DNA of 64,000 nucleotides from Miscanthus floridulus (Eukaryota; Streptophyta; Magnoliopsida; Poales; Poaceae): NCBI RefSeq assembly GCF_019320115.1, contig NC_089591.1, positions 23,042,502 through 23,106,501 on the forward strand. Reading direction: 5' to 3'. The notes under the pieces were generated by a model, which worked only from the letters and a program-made list of their open reading frames with translations, was not told the origin of the DNA and did not search any database. The position numbers were made by a program, and so were the translations under genes. Numbering within the stretch: position 1 is the stretch's first letter; the number at the start of each line of letters is the position of its first letter. Of the stretch, positions 45,205-56,454 are shown in pieces.

Positions 45205-45360
45205 TGACTGAAATTCTCCCCACTATTTCATTCATTGATCAAGAGTTTATAAAGGATACATGACTCTTCCACTACTAAGACTCTTCATTCTAGACTCTTC
45301 TACTACTAAGACTCTTCATTTTAAACTACACAAATTCTAGGCTATTCATATTCTAATACA
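45205..45360 (-). repeat. 5' LTR of the copia element
   Basis: Starts TGTATTAG and ends CAGTCA on the minus strand. Carries the same 31-bp internal duplication as the 3' LTR. Confidence 0.85.
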
Positions 45361-45367
45361 CTCGCCT

Positions 45368-45740
45368 CCAGTTCAACAAGGGCAAACCATCATGGAGCCG
45401 CTTTGTCAAGCTCAACCTCTGCTATGGACCATCATTGTGGTCGAATCCGCTGTGTGAACTCACGACCACCAAGTGGACCGGCTCGGTCAAGGAGTACCAA
45501 TAAAGTTTCCTCGAGCGCCTCTAGCGTGTTGGACCCATCATCGAGAGTCAGTGGGTGCAGCTGTTCACGACAGACCTTGATCCTCTCTTAGGCATCAATG
45601 TCGAGTTAAAGAACCCCTAGTCCCACGCGCTCTCGAGCGACACGAACTGGCCGTGGCTTCTGGGGCACCAGCGGCGTGTCCATCGAGAGGGATACTGCAA
45701 AAAGTTGCTCCTACACCAAAGGAAAGATGAATCTCAACCA
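45368..45740 (+). pseudogene. Ty3 gag remnant, second half
   Basis: Continues the gag domain interrupted at 42490: QFNKGKPSWSRFVKLNLCYG, LTTTKWTGSVKEYQ, then a TAA-type stop, VQLFTTDLDPLLGINVELKN. Homology fades after about 45740. No protease follows. Confidence 0.75.
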
Positions 45741-46195
45741 GAAGCATGTGGGTACCATATAGCAACAGAACGTCAAATATATCCATTCAAAATGATAAAC
45801 ATGACCATACAAACTATCTTGGAACACATTATCTTACATGGTAGTAGCAACGTGGCACGATGCCAGCTCAGCCAACAGGAAATGGCCTAATACATATGCT
45901 ACACTAGGAACAGGTAGACATACATAGGACCTTATTGAATAAACTGATGTAGCAGAGTTTGGAGTACGGAGTAAATGTTCCTTTAAGGAACACAAAAGGC
46001 TAACACAGATAGGGGCATATATTGAAGCATAAGTGCAACAGGTACTATTTATTGCTTGATGTGCATATATTGTTGGTTATTAGGACACCAGCACGGGGGC
46101 ACACGGCAACCACATGTGTGGTCTAGATAGGAGGCGTCGTGGCGGTAGGTTGATGGTGCAACACACGGATGCAGGCTACTCGCTCGTCACTGGAA
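45741..46195. other. Unassigned; should contain the Helitron 3' terminus
   Basis: No gene. A Helitron 3' end (short hairpin then CTRR, minus strand) is expected here because the RPA-like ORF ends at about 46196. CTAG occurs at 45904 and 46122, but neither has a clear hairpin, so I do not call an end. Confidence 0.3.
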
Positions 46196-47209
46196 AATTA
46201 AGAAAAAAGTGCAATCATTTAGTTGTTCAAGGTGCCCTAGAGACCCAACACAATAGAGTAATGTACCTTGCCTTCTCTTTCTTTGAGAAGGATAGTTCCT
46301 TCCGAGCAGATCTTGATCTTTTGCCTAGATGGCTCCTGCATCACACAAATACATCATCAGCAGGCTCGAATCCTACATTTACAGCATAATTATTTCATTC
46401 ATTATGGAACCTATATACCATGGAATTGGGAACCTATATACCATGGAATTGGGTATCATCTTTAATTAGAATACAAAGTAGCATGCAAAAGTGGTAGGTG
46501 ATTATATCGAGACAAAAGGTGCATACCTAGTATCCTCACGAGCACTAGAGGGCATCTCCTTTTCCCTTGCTAAGTTTTTGCCATCAACAACTAGAACAGC
46601 CTCTTGAGGTGGAGTGGAGACGCTTTCTACATAGGTGGTGGTCTTAGCCAAGGTGGAGTTGGCATCCTTGTTTTCTTTAGCAGAGTTAGTATCTGTTGTC
46701 TTAATCATTGTCTTAACACTAGGATCCTTTGGTAGGGTTGAAGTTTTACTCGGCGATGGACCCATAGGAGAGCCACCAATAGGAGCATGAGGACCACCAC
46801 GCAGCATCTGTTGGAGACGCAAACACCCTCCAAGCCAAGAAAGTCAGTTGTCTAGTCCTGAATGTCTGCTCACTTATAACCACCTAGAACACATAGCTCT
46901 GGCCAACAAGACTATGGAGGGGAGCAGGAAGCAGAATCTGATTAGATGAGCTTTCTTCCGTAAGGTCAGCAGCAATGCGCCGGACAACTTGCTCTACTAC
47001 ACCACCGAATAAAAATATTTTTACACGTCCAGTACCGAGCCTGTTTGGCTAGGGCTGAAACGATCGTATACGATCATGGATTATTACTGCTGGCTGGTTT
47101 GGTGTGAGAGAAACGACCAAGCGAACAGGCTAACCATCCTCAATCACCACACTTAGCTTATAGCTATGTTTGTAGGGAAAACAATTACTAAGATGTGCCG
47201 ACAGGCCTG
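46196..47209 (-). pseudogene. RPA1-like ORF, C-terminal half (Helitron)
   Basis: 47180-47136 encodes YKHSYKLSVVIEDG. After the MITE the frame continues TGRVKIFLFGGVVEQVVRRI and ADLTEESSSNQILLPAPLHS, typical of the C-terminal OB fold of plant RPA1-like proteins (FGG..AE..V). A TAG interrupts at about 46890, then SEQTFRTRQLTF. A frameshift leads to the open segment 46822-46540 (GGSPMGPSPSKTSTLPKDPS), a Ser/Thr/Lys-rich tail. A further exon 46335-46267 (EPSRQKIKICSEGTILLKER) ends at a stop formed across the next splice junction. Replication protein A binds single-stranded DNA; in Helitrons its role is thought to be accessory. Confidence 0.7.
47037..47132. mobile_element. 96-bp MITE inserted in the RPA-like ORF
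   Basis: Ends GAGCCTGTTTGG and GCGAACAGGCTA are imperfect inverted repeats. The direct repeat ACC flanks it at 47034-47036 and 47133-47135. Internal ACGATCGTATACGATC is palindromic. Excising the element and one ACC makes the RPA reading frame continuous, so the boundaries are firm. Similar MITEs are, from memory, frequent in sorghum and sugarcane. Superfamily not resolved (3-bp duplication). Confidence 0.75.
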
Positions 47210-47486
47210 TGTAAGGAAAATGAACTCTAGGTCCATTTACTTTGGATTTTGATGTTTGATGACCAACACAACCAAATTATACTAATGAATTTGCAAGTAA
47301 TTGTTTTATAGTTCAATAGGGTGCAAGACGTGACTTGGATGAAGGTGACATGATGATCCCATGATCAACACCATAAGCAAGATCCTAGAAGCACAAGAGA
47401 AGACCCAAGATATCAAGCAAAGTCCATGCACAAATATGGGAACCAAGCCGGACACAAGATCGCGAAGAAACGAGCTCGGTAGAGGT

Positions 47487-47800
47487 GACCGGATGCGGCC
47501 CTATGAGAACCGGACACGTCCAATCAGTTGCCCGGCAACAGCAGCGACCGGACGCTGAGCAAGGTAGTGATCAGACACACTGACTTCACTGTTCATTATC
47601 GCGGCAATAATTTAGCATGACCAGACGCAGCGGCTGTGGATGATCGGACGTGCCAGGCAGTGGCATTCGATCGAGTCTAGAAAGGTTCCAGAGTGGCGCT
47701 AGCGCGACCGGACGTGTCCGATCGATGATGACCAGACTCGGCCCAGAGTCCAATCAATGCGTGCGCTCCAACGGTCGGGACGATCGGACACGTCTGGTCA
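47487..47800 (+). repeat. Irregular array of GACCGGACRYGTC words in the LTR
   Basis: About nine copies in 310 bp: GACCGGATGCGG, AACCGGACACGTCC, GACCGGACGCTGAG, GATCAGACACAC, GACCAGACGCAG, GATCGGACGTGCC, GACCGGACGTGTCCG, GACCAGACTCGG, GATCGGACACGTCTGGTC. The 3' LTR keeps the same nine positions (52517-52850) with more C-to-T and G-to-A changes. Confidence 0.7.
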
Positions 47801-47870
47801 GGACGACAGCAGCATCCAATTAGTAGCAGAAAGCTAGGTTTCGTCCCTAATGGCTACTTTCTCTATGGGG

Positions 47871-47880
47871 CTTATAAATA
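47871..47880 (+). promoter_or_regulatory. TATA box, SIRE-type 5' LTR
   Basis: GGGGCTTATAAATAGA; the same sequence is kept in the 3' LTR at about 52915-52924. Confidence 0.65.
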
Positions 47881-48727
47881 GACCCCCCCAATCGGCCATT
47901 TGAGAAGTGGAGAGTTAGAAAACATATCAAGGGTGTTGATACACCATTTTAGTGATCTCCACTTGCATAGTGCTTAGTGATTCATTAGGTGATTAGCGTA
48001 GGTGCTTTGCAAAGTACTTAGGTTGATTAGACCACCGCTTATGCGCTTACTCTAGGTTTAGGCCTAGTGTTTAGTGAGGTTTGCAGACCTCTTACCACTC
48101 GTTGCTTGTGTGCACCATTATTGTACATTGGAGGGGCTTGTAGTCTTGTGAGAGCACACCAACCGCGTTTGTGGTGTGGCCGCCACCGTATACCAAAGGG
48201 AATAAGGCCTGCGGTGTTTCGGCCAGAAGCTTGATAGTGAAGACGGTGGAGAGCGGTTCAGGAGAGGCTTTGCCACAAGTGGCTGAACTGGAGACCGGCT
48301 TGCACGTGGGGAAGGCCTAGAGCTATCCATGGACTTACCCGATCGGGAGCTTGGCCCTTGTGAGGGGCTCCAACAAGGACTAGAGGGAAGCTTGCGTGCT
48401 TCTCGATACCTTCAGTAAAAATACTAGAGTCGTCGATGGGAGTTTGCATATCTCTACCTTACTCTTTAGCTTGCGCATTTACATTGTAATCTTGGTTTGT
48501 GCTTTACTTTCCTAGCTTAGTGATAGGCTAGTTGATAGGTTTGGAACCTAGGTTGCATAACTCTTTTTTTGCGGTAGAGATAACAACACACTAGCAAAAC
48601 CATAGTTGCACATTTAGATATCTTATGCACAGGTTTTTGCTAAGGATAGAAAAAGAGGTCTTAGTTTAGAGTTAGAGTTTTAGGTTGCCTATTTCACCCC
48701 CTCTTAGGCATCATGGTTCCTTACAAG

Positions 48728-48740
48728 TGGTATCAAAGCC
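48728..48740 (+). promoter_or_regulatory. Primer-binding site of SIRE-type element
   Basis: TGGTATCAAAGCC two bases after the LTR end; one base from the initiator-Met tRNA complement. Confidence 0.85.
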
Positions 48741-48784
48741 CGGTTGGCTCAATTTGGTCCTTTGTCTTCACCGCGGTTGAGCCG

Positions 48785-50937
48785 ATGCTATTTAGAGTGA
48801 TTGGTATAGATACCTCTAGGCCTTCGCACTTTGATGACACTAACTTCCCCTACTATAAAGCTAGAATGGCTTGTCACCTTAAGGCAGTAGATTTGGGTGT
48901 TTGGAGAGTTACTCATGACAGGATGAAACCCGTTAAGAATCTTGATAAACCCACTAAGAGTGAAGAAAAAGAAATTTATTTTAATGCTAAAGCTAAAAAT
49001 TGCTTGTTTGAATCGTTTAGCATGGATGTGTTTAACCAAGTGTTCACTTTAAATACTGGCATATGAAATTTGGTTAAAACTCCAAGAGCTCCATGACGGC
49101 ACAACTAATATCTGTGAGCAAAAACATTGTCTAGCTAAACAAAATTATGACTCATTTAAAATGAATGATGATGAGCTTGTTTGTGATATGTATTCTCATT
49201 TAAATCTAATTATCAATGAGCTCCATTCAATAGGATTAACAAAGCTAGATGATGTGGACATCGTGAGGAAGATCATCTCCATACTACCACAAAATAAATA
49301 TGCAAGCATCATCACCATTCTTCACGACATGGAGGATTTGAGCACCATGACCCCGCCCATAGTCATTGGCAAGATAGTGACATTTGAAATGTCATGGAAG
49401 ATGGGTCAAGAAGAAGCCTCATCATCAAGCAAAGGCAAAGCTCTCGCATGTAGTGAGAAAAATAAGATGAAGGGCAAGCAAGTTGAGACAAGCTCAAGCT
49501 CTAGCTCCTCAAGCGAAGATGAGGATGATGATGAAGATTCAAGTGATGATGATCAATCTTCCTCCTCCACTTCCGACCTTGACTGAAGAATCAATCAAAC
49601 TTATCAACAAGGTGGAGAAGATGATCCAAAGGCTCAATGTCAAGGGTGTGCCCATCCAAATTCAAGATTTCATCTTCACCAATCAAAGAAATGAGCAAAG
49701 AAAGAAAGGATGCTATGGATGCGGCGAGTTGGGGTACTTTGTGGAAGTTTGTCCAAACAAGCCCACACCTAAGACAAAGAAGAAGGCATGCAAGGACAAA
49801 GCCCTCACATCAATAAAGTCATGGGATGATTCTTCAAGTGAAGAAGAAGACCATCACAAGAGGCGAGACCACAAGCACTCGTCATCAAGCTCTTCTCGTG
49901 TGTGCCTTATGGCATGAGGTAATGAAAGCTCATCCTCTAGTGAGAGTGATAGTGATGATAAAATGCCTTCTCTTAATGAACTTGTGCAAGAAAAACTTAA
50001 ATTTGCTAAGACATGCACTAGCCAACAAAAGAAACTAAAAATGTTGTAAGAAAAACTAGATAGTTCACAAGAAGCATATAAAATGTTGCTTGAACAATGA
50101 GACATTTGCTAATCTCAATATTGAACTATCTACTAAAATTGAGCAACTTGAGGCTAGTGCAACAACAAATGCATGCACAATCAATGATGAGTAACTTGTA
50201 AAGAAAAATGAAAAATTAAAAGAAAAGTTAGATAGCTCACAAGATGCGTATAAAAGTTTGCTTGCTAAAATGGAAACCATGTGCAAATATTGTGATGAGC
50301 TAACTAATAAAGTTGCTAATCTTGAAGCCGTCGGTACAACCCTCACCAAGGCACCTAAAAAGAAAAGTTCTATCTTTGACATACCTAAAAAGTATGCTTC
50401 TACTTCTTGCAATGATTTATGTTTAGACTCACCCTTGTGCAACTAAGTTTGTGTTGAGAAAGTTGTTATAGATACATGCACACAAGAGGTCGCAATGGAG
50501 AATGAGTGTCTCAAGCAAGAAGTGGCTCGCCTTACAAGGACTTGACTCAAGTAAAAGGCAAAACAGAGCAAGCTGACCTTCATCAAGATAACACCGTCAA
50601 GGGAGTGAAGAAGCTTGAGGAAGGATAAACCATGGTTTGCTATGTATGCCACAAGGAAGGCCATAAGTCTTATGAGTGCAAGGTGAAGAATGGAGGAGGA
50701 GCTAAGAAGAAAGATAAAAACAAAAAGGGAACAAGCAAGCTTTCCAACACCTACACCAACAAGGTAGACAAAAAGGCCTCCACACCTTATCTCTTGAAGA
50801 AGAAGAAAAATTACAAGGTGGTGGCCATCAAGGTGAACAAGCAAGCCAACAATGGGGCCAAATGCATTTGGGTGCCAAAGGGGATCATTTCCAACATGAA
50901 GAGCACCAAGAAGGTTTGTATCCCAAAAAGAAAGTGA
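48785..50937 (+). pseudogene. gag of SIRE-type copia element
   Basis: It starts MLFRVIGIDTSRPSHFDDTN at 48785. UBN2-type gag: NFPYYKARMACHLKAVDLGV, then stops at about 49066-49160, and continues DELVCDMYSHLNLIINELHS to 49586, with an acidic Ser/Asp run (49490-49586). After a frameshift the knuckle CYGCGELGYFVEVC has Tyr in place of His. A Lys-rich stretch and an interrupted coiled-coil-like repeat region follow (KLDSSQEAYKMLL at 50052, KLDSSQDAYKSLL at 50227). A second, intact knuckle CYVCHKEGHKSYEC lies at 50638-50679; the frame ends after WVPKGIISNMKSTKK at 50937. Several stops; not translatable as one protein. Confidence 0.8.
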
Positions 50938-52225
50938 GAAGTCTGATAGACTTCAGAGGAATTTGGAGACTTGGTATAGTTTTGGGTGCATTTCATGGGG
51001 TGCATCACATTGGATCATGTCAATTGTCAAGTGGGTTAGTGAACACTATGGACCCAAATTTCCCTCCCCATGTAAGATAACTAGATTTAATTTCTTGCAA
51101 TTTCAATTAGCATCTAGTTTCTTTTCATGCCTAGGTTTGCATTTGTATGTTTAATCTTTTATCTTGCATACACTAGGTATATCTTATGGTAGGCATGCTC
51201 GATTTCACTCTTAACCCTTGGAGCAAACCTACATGGTTTAAATTGTTTAGGAGCATGGCACATAGCCTGTTTTACAATTGTTCATCTAATATGTGCCAAA
51301 GTCCAAATTGTAGATAATTTCTCCTGAATATCACTTTCGAAAATGATTCTTATATTCATGTGATGTCATTTTCAAATGGTATTTTTTATTCTAAAATCAA
51401 TGTGCATGTCTCCTACAAGTATTTCATACTTGTGTGCATAAATTTAGGGGGAGGTTACTCTACAAGTTGAATGCTTTGAGACTAACACCTTTTTAAGCTT
51501 ATCATGTGTGTAGTAGTCTCATTGCAAGGAAAATGAGGTCCCCAGAGTTAAGCATCATACTTCAAATATACACCACCTATTGCAAGTGGTATAAATCAAA
51601 TTAGTTTTCACATGTGATATTTCTAAACCGATATCATCATGTCAATTTCACTTTGGTATTTATATGCTTTCTCCATGCATTATATAGATTAAACTCCCTT
51701 GAGCATTAATTTGCCAATTATGCATAAACTACATTCTCCATCATATGTATGCATATATTAAGGGGGAGCTTAGTCTATATAATATGAGAGTCAAATTTTG
51801 TGACCTATTCCACTCCACATACAAATGATCACAAAGTTTGACCCTCCCTTGTGCTACTAATGTCTTCCTTTTCGGTGTTTGATTCCAAAGGGGGAGAATT
51901 TATAGGACCAAAAGCAAGCTCGATCATATAATGGTAATAATTTACAAGTGGTAATTGTCCGAGAAAGCGAGGATAGTGGATTAGTGGAGTTAGGGGGGAC
52001 TTAAATCTATAATGCCACATGAGGACATTTGCAAGGGCAAGATAAGTTTTCAAAGATGTTTACATGTGATATGCATTAGTTTATATGTGGTATATTTAGC
52101 TTACATGTGGTATCTTTTAGCATCATATAACCTTGCCCTTTGCATTGCATCCTAGCAAGTAAATAGTTTTTTAAATCCAAAAAATTTATTATTTGCTTGT
52201 TTTGGTTGTGTTGTCATCAATTACC
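50938..52225 (+). other. Non-coding internal region of SIRE-type element
   Basis: No pol or env-like ORF. Three purine tracts resembling the true one occur at about 51446 (TAGGGGGAGG), 51760 (AAGGGGGAGC) and 51889 (AAAGGGGGAGAA). Confidence 0.5.
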
Positions 52226-52239
52226 AAAAAGGGGGAGAT
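52226..52239 (+). promoter_or_regulatory. Polypurine tract of SIRE-type element
   Basis: AAAAAGGGGGAGAT directly before the 3' LTR start TGTAAGGAAAAT. Confidence 0.85.
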
Positions 52240-53164
52240 TGTAAGGAAAATAGGACCATAGGCCCATTTACTTTGAATTTTGGTGTTTGATGACCAACAC
52301 AACCAAATTGGACTAATGAATTTGCAAGTAATTGTTTTGTAGTTCAATAGGGTGCAAGACGTGACTTGGATAAAGGCGACATGATGTTCCCACGATCAAC
52401 ACCATAAGCAAGACCCTAGAAGCACAAGAGAAGACCCAAGATATCAAGCAGAGTCCATGCACGAAGATAAGAACCAAGTTGGACGCAAGATCATGAAAAA
52501 TGAGCTCGGCAGAGGTAACCAGACACGACCCTATGAGGACCGAACACGTCTGATCAGTAGCTTGGCAACAACAGGCGTCAGTAGTAGCAACCAGACGTTG
52601 AGCGAGGTAGTGACCAGACGCATGGACTTCACTGTTCATCGTTGCGATAATAATTCAGCGTGATCAAACACGTCGGTTGTGGACAACTGGACGTGCCAGG
52701 CAGTGGCATCCGATCGAGTCCAGAAAGGTTCCAAAGCGACGCCAGCGCGACCAAACACGTCCAATCAATGATGACTAGACTCGGCCTAGAGTCCGATCAA
52801 TGTGCGCGCTCCAATGGTCGGGATGACCAGACACGTCCAGTTAGGATGACAGCAGTGTCTGGCCAGTAGCAGAAAGCTGAGTTTCGCCCCTCGATGGCTA
52901 CTTTCTCTATGGGGCTTATAAATAGACATCCCAACTGGCCATTTGAGAAGTGGAGAGTTGATGAAACATACCAAGGGTGTTGATACACCATTTTAGTGAT
53001 CTCCACTTGCATAGTGCTTAGTGATTCATTAGGTGATTAGCGTAGGTGCTTTACTGAAGTGCTTTGGTTGATTAGACCACCGCTTATGCGCTTGCTCTAG
53101 GATTTAGGCCTAGTGTTTAGTGAAGTTTGCATACCTCTTATCCACTCGGTGCTTGCGCGCACCA
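52240..53164 (+). repeat. 3' LTR of SIRE-type element, truncated
   Basis: Matches 47210-48118, then stops at GCGCGCACCAT. The last roughly 600 bp and the CCTTACA end are missing, and Helitron sequence follows directly. Confidence 0.85.
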
Positions 53165-53189
53165 TGCAACAATAGGCACAAATAAGATG

Positions 53190-54290
53190 AGTCAATAGGA
53201 AGGAAGTACATTATTCTCATAAGGATCCAATGAGAGGAGATCCAACATAGTCTTCCTATTAGAACCTGGGTTCATCGATAGTACTAGCTTTAGATGCACC
53301 ATCTCTTGGTAGGAGCACGACCTCAGAACCTCTCCCCTATAGGCTGAGGACAAGACAAACTATGTGAGCACACTGATACAAGCATGTGGATGGGTAACTT
53401 AACAAGCAAAAAAGGTTGTGTAACAGGTTACCTAGCATGGAAAGCATTGACCTCAGGTATGTCCATGTTCATGCACCATTTTGTTGCATCACCACTCCCA
53501 CATGTTGCATTACCTAGGTTAGTATTTAAATGGGTAGATCAGGATGCATGATGGGCATAGTATTTAGTATTGAGGAACGCGATGCTAACACCCACCCAAG
53601 TATTTCCTCACATGCATTCCAACAAAAACGATTATGACTGGTTCATCTTTACCGATAGTTTCAGCTAGGAACTCATCCTCAAAGGTTGTGGCATGCTCAG
53701 CCCACAAGGTTACTTGCAAAAGCTGGTCACTGCAGCATGGTGAAGGGTTATGAAAACAATAATAATTACCAACAAATGTATAAACAAATACTGAAACCAA
53801 CCTTAAATCACATAGGTCCACCAAACGCCTGACAATCATCCCATTTAGACCACTGGACTATATGACTAGATGGATAACCGTAAGTTGTCCAATAACATCT
53901 GTAGAAATCCATCAGCATTACATCACTAAAGAGGCTACAGAAATCTAGACCATGAGGCTCAGCATGTACCTACTAAACCATGGGCACCATGCCTGCCTCT
54001 TGCCCTGCGATCTAAGTCCTCAAAGTCCACAAAATTAAAAACATAGAGTGGAAGATTGTTGGATAGCTCCACAGGGACATCCTCAACAACAGTCCATGTC
54101 ATAAAAAAGATCATGTGTGTGTTGGGCACAGCATTGTACTTCCTTCCTTGCTTGCTAACTTGAATTTTTTTATCATGTATGAATGCCCTTCCACTAGAGC
54201 ATCGACGAACTTGTTAACGTCCTTCTAGGCAATGTAGGCTGTAATGCCTACACCCTGATGCACAGAGATTCAAAGGTCCATACTAACCAT
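53190..54290 (-). pseudogene. RPA1-like ORF, N-terminal half (Helitron)
   Basis: Minus-strand order: a DUF223-type OB region, frame-shifted (KIQVSKQGRKYNAVPNTHMI, then ELSNNLPLYVFNFVDFEDL) at 54180-53985. The frame 53839-53585 follows with LVDLCDLRL, VTLWAEHATTFEDEFLAETI and IVFVGMHVRKYLGG, a clear RPA1 DNA-binding OB fold. Later blocks at about 53490-53420 (WCMNMDIPEVNAFHAR) and 53280-53205 (NRKTMLDLLSLDPYENN) match the RPA linker. The zinc-ribbon exon expected next is missing, presumably deleted with the end of the copia LTR. Acts on single-stranded DNA in its host family. Confidence 0.75.
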
Positions 54291-54639
54291 GGAGTAAAAC
54301 AATATAGGCACACGTGTCAGGTAGTCACATGTTCATCAACCAGAGCAAGCTCCATGGCAGTAGCACCATTTCCCCTAGAAGTCCTAGATGAGTGCCACAC
54401 CCTAGCAACTCTAACCTTGATGCACCAATTGTGCCTTGTTGGATTAATATGGGATAGCAAGCTGTACTCCATCTGGCAATAGGCGAGCATGGGAAGGGGA
54501 GAAGGATCAAATGAAGCACAAAAATGAGGAAAATACAACAAACAATTGTGGGGGTGTATGGGTGACATGGAAGATGCCATAACAATTTGAGCAAGTATGG
54601 AACACACATGGCAGTAGAAGAAATAATACCATAGGGCTT

Positions 54640-56082
54640 GGAGGATTTCTCTATAAACAATGTTCTCAGTGAGGTTGGAGTTTGGATCGCTGTCATCATC
54701 AATCAGAACCCTATGTCCATCTCTAGATGTAACACGTGATATAGCAACATAGAGCTGTCCATGAGAAAACACTAGACGGGGCAAGTATAGGCCAACACTA
54801 TGCAAAGTCTATCCATGGCTCTTATTTATAGTCATTGCATAACACAGTCGCACTAGGAATTGACATCTGCTAAGTACAAATGGCCATTTAGTACTGGATA
54901 TGTGCAAGGAAATTCGATGAAGGAGGCCAATATGCGAACCAGTTATTATTTGAGCTTCCAACACATGATCTCCTAGCTATGTTATTATAAGACGTGTACC
55001 ATTGCAGAGGCCAGCACTCTAGTTTAAATTGCATAAAAGCATTACGGGGAACCAATCTTTAGAATAAGCTTATGGGGGGGGGTTCCTTTAAATTACAGAG
55101 AATTTAGGAACTCGACATGATAAAGCAAGTCCAAGTTACCATGCTCCTTTGATGAATCAACCAAACTATCTGAGCTTAGGTATATCCTTTCATGGCCTGG
55201 GATTAATGAAAGCACATGGGTATTAATTTCATCAATGGTGTCATTTTTTGGAGCAACAATAGCCCATTCCCTTAGATATACTAGGACAGAATATGAGGTC
55301 TCTAGGTTAGGGTAAGTAGATCTCACAATGCCATCAACAGTAGAACCAATCCTTGGAATTAGTATATCATGTGGTATGTCGATAAGGTCAGAACCTTCAT
55401 CTTCATTATGGGAAGTACCTTCTACAGTTCCATCACCAATGCTCAACACCCAATCATTGAATGATTTGATTTGTTCAGTTGGTAACCTAGCACTTGCCAT
55501 CCCAAGCAGACGCATATTGATTGTAAGCCTCAGGATCCTAACATGGCTCCATAGGTAGGAGTTAGTAATGGATGCATCAACCATATCTAATCTAGGACCA
55601 CCCTCAACTACAGGCATCACTTGGCAGAAATCTCCACCTAGCAACATAGTTTTCCCACCAAACACCCTATGAAAACTAGAAGAGTCTATTTGGCCAAGGA
55701 TGCCACGCATGCTATGGTCTAAGGATTCAAAACAATGCCGGTGAGTCATGGGGGCCTCATCCCAAATAATCAAAGTGCTCTGCACAATTAAGTCAGCAAG
55801 AAAAGATCCCCTTTGAATATCACACATGGACGACTCATCGATAACTATAGGAATTTTAAAACGAGAATGCGCAGTACAACCTCTGAGGAGCAAGAGTGAA
55901 GAGACACCAGAAGATGCTACAGCTAGGACAATATGCTTTTCTAAGCACAAACGTGAAATGAGCACATTCCAAAGAAATGTCTTCCCAGTCCCACCATACC
56001 CATACACAAAGAAACAATGCCCTGAATTTTTGTAGACTGACTGCAGCACAACATCATATATATGTCTTTGTTCAGAGGTCAA
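54640..56082 (-). pseudogene. Helitron PIF1-like helicase domain
   Basis: The open segment 56082-55093 (329 residues) starts MTSEQRHIYD and contains Walker A GYGGTGKT (residues 28-35), LIIWDEAPM (Walker B), GGDFCQVMPV (motif III) and LTINMRL. The C-terminal motifs continue after frameshifts: 55090-54840 (KIGSPVMLLCNLN, then DHVLEAQIITGS) and 54805-54640 ([20 protein letters not shown], motif VI type). A run of nine G at 55074-55082 coincides with one of the frameshifts. Superfamily 1 helicase for rolling-circle transposition; broken by stops. Confidence 0.85.
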
Positions 56083-56454
56083 CTAGCTGGCAAGGGTATC
56101 ATGCATGTGTTAGAGATTTGCAGAGTCATAAGCCATCTCCTCAGCTAGTAATCTATTTTTCATCTTATTGCTAGTGTTAAGGTCAGGTTTAGGTAAACCA
56201 TGGTCCATCATTGAAGCACCATTTTTGATGAATAAGTTATCAAGTTGCAATCAGGACCTGATTCTTTAGATGATGGTCAGGAACTTTGTAGAAAGGCAAC
56301 TGCATCAGCTTCTTTATTTTATACTCTATATCATCAGTGAAATATGTGTAGAATTCATGGAACAGAGACACTGCATCGCAAACAGAGCAAAAAAGAATTA
56401 TAGTAACAAGAAGTTGTGGCATCTGAGCAGCTAAACCCCATAGGGATGCTTCCC
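56083..56454 (-). pseudogene. Helitron Rep-helicase linker
   Basis: Coding-like segments (56470-56240: EASLWGLAAQMPQLLVTIIL, FHEFYTYFTDDIEYKIKKLM) join the Rep C-terminal region to the helicase with frameshifts and stops. No separate gene. Confidence 0.6.

Larger units (their letters stand above)
42491..45360 (-). mobile_element. Ty1/copia element, internally deleted (2870 bp)
   Basis: LTRs of 160 bp (42491-42650) and 156 bp (45205-45360) bound PBS, gag, a short linker and RT/RNase H on the minus strand. Protease and integrase are absent, giving a gag-to-RT deletion derivative. The element sits inside a plus-strand Ty3 gag. Flanking 5-mers (CCATG left, CTCGC right) do not match, so no target duplication is preserved. 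Confidence 0.85.
47210..48725 (+). repeat. 5' LTR of SIRE-type element (1516 bp)
   Basis: Perfect 7-bp terminal inverted repeats. Homologous to 52240-53164 over its first 910 bp. Contains a TATA box at 47871-47880 and an array of GACCGGACGYG-like words (47487-47800). Confidence 0.9.
47210..53164 (+). mobile_element. Ty1/copia element, SIRE/Maximus-like, gag-only
   Basis: 5' LTR 47210-48725 (ends TGTAAGG / CCTTACA), PBS 48728-48740, gag with two zinc knuckles (48785-50937), about 1.3 kb of non-coding DNA, polypurine tract 52226-52239 and a 3' LTR from 52240 that breaks off at 53164. No protease, integrase or RT is present, so it could only be mobilised in trans. It lies inside the Helitron's RPA ORF. 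Confidence 0.85.

Noticed and set aside
42486..45365. Target-site duplication for the copia element
   Set aside because: Flanking 5-mers CCATG and CTCGC do not match; none can be claimed.
45900..46125. CTAG at 45904 or 46122 as Helitron 3' terminus
   Set aside because: No stable hairpin within about 15 bp on the correct side; the tetramer is too common.
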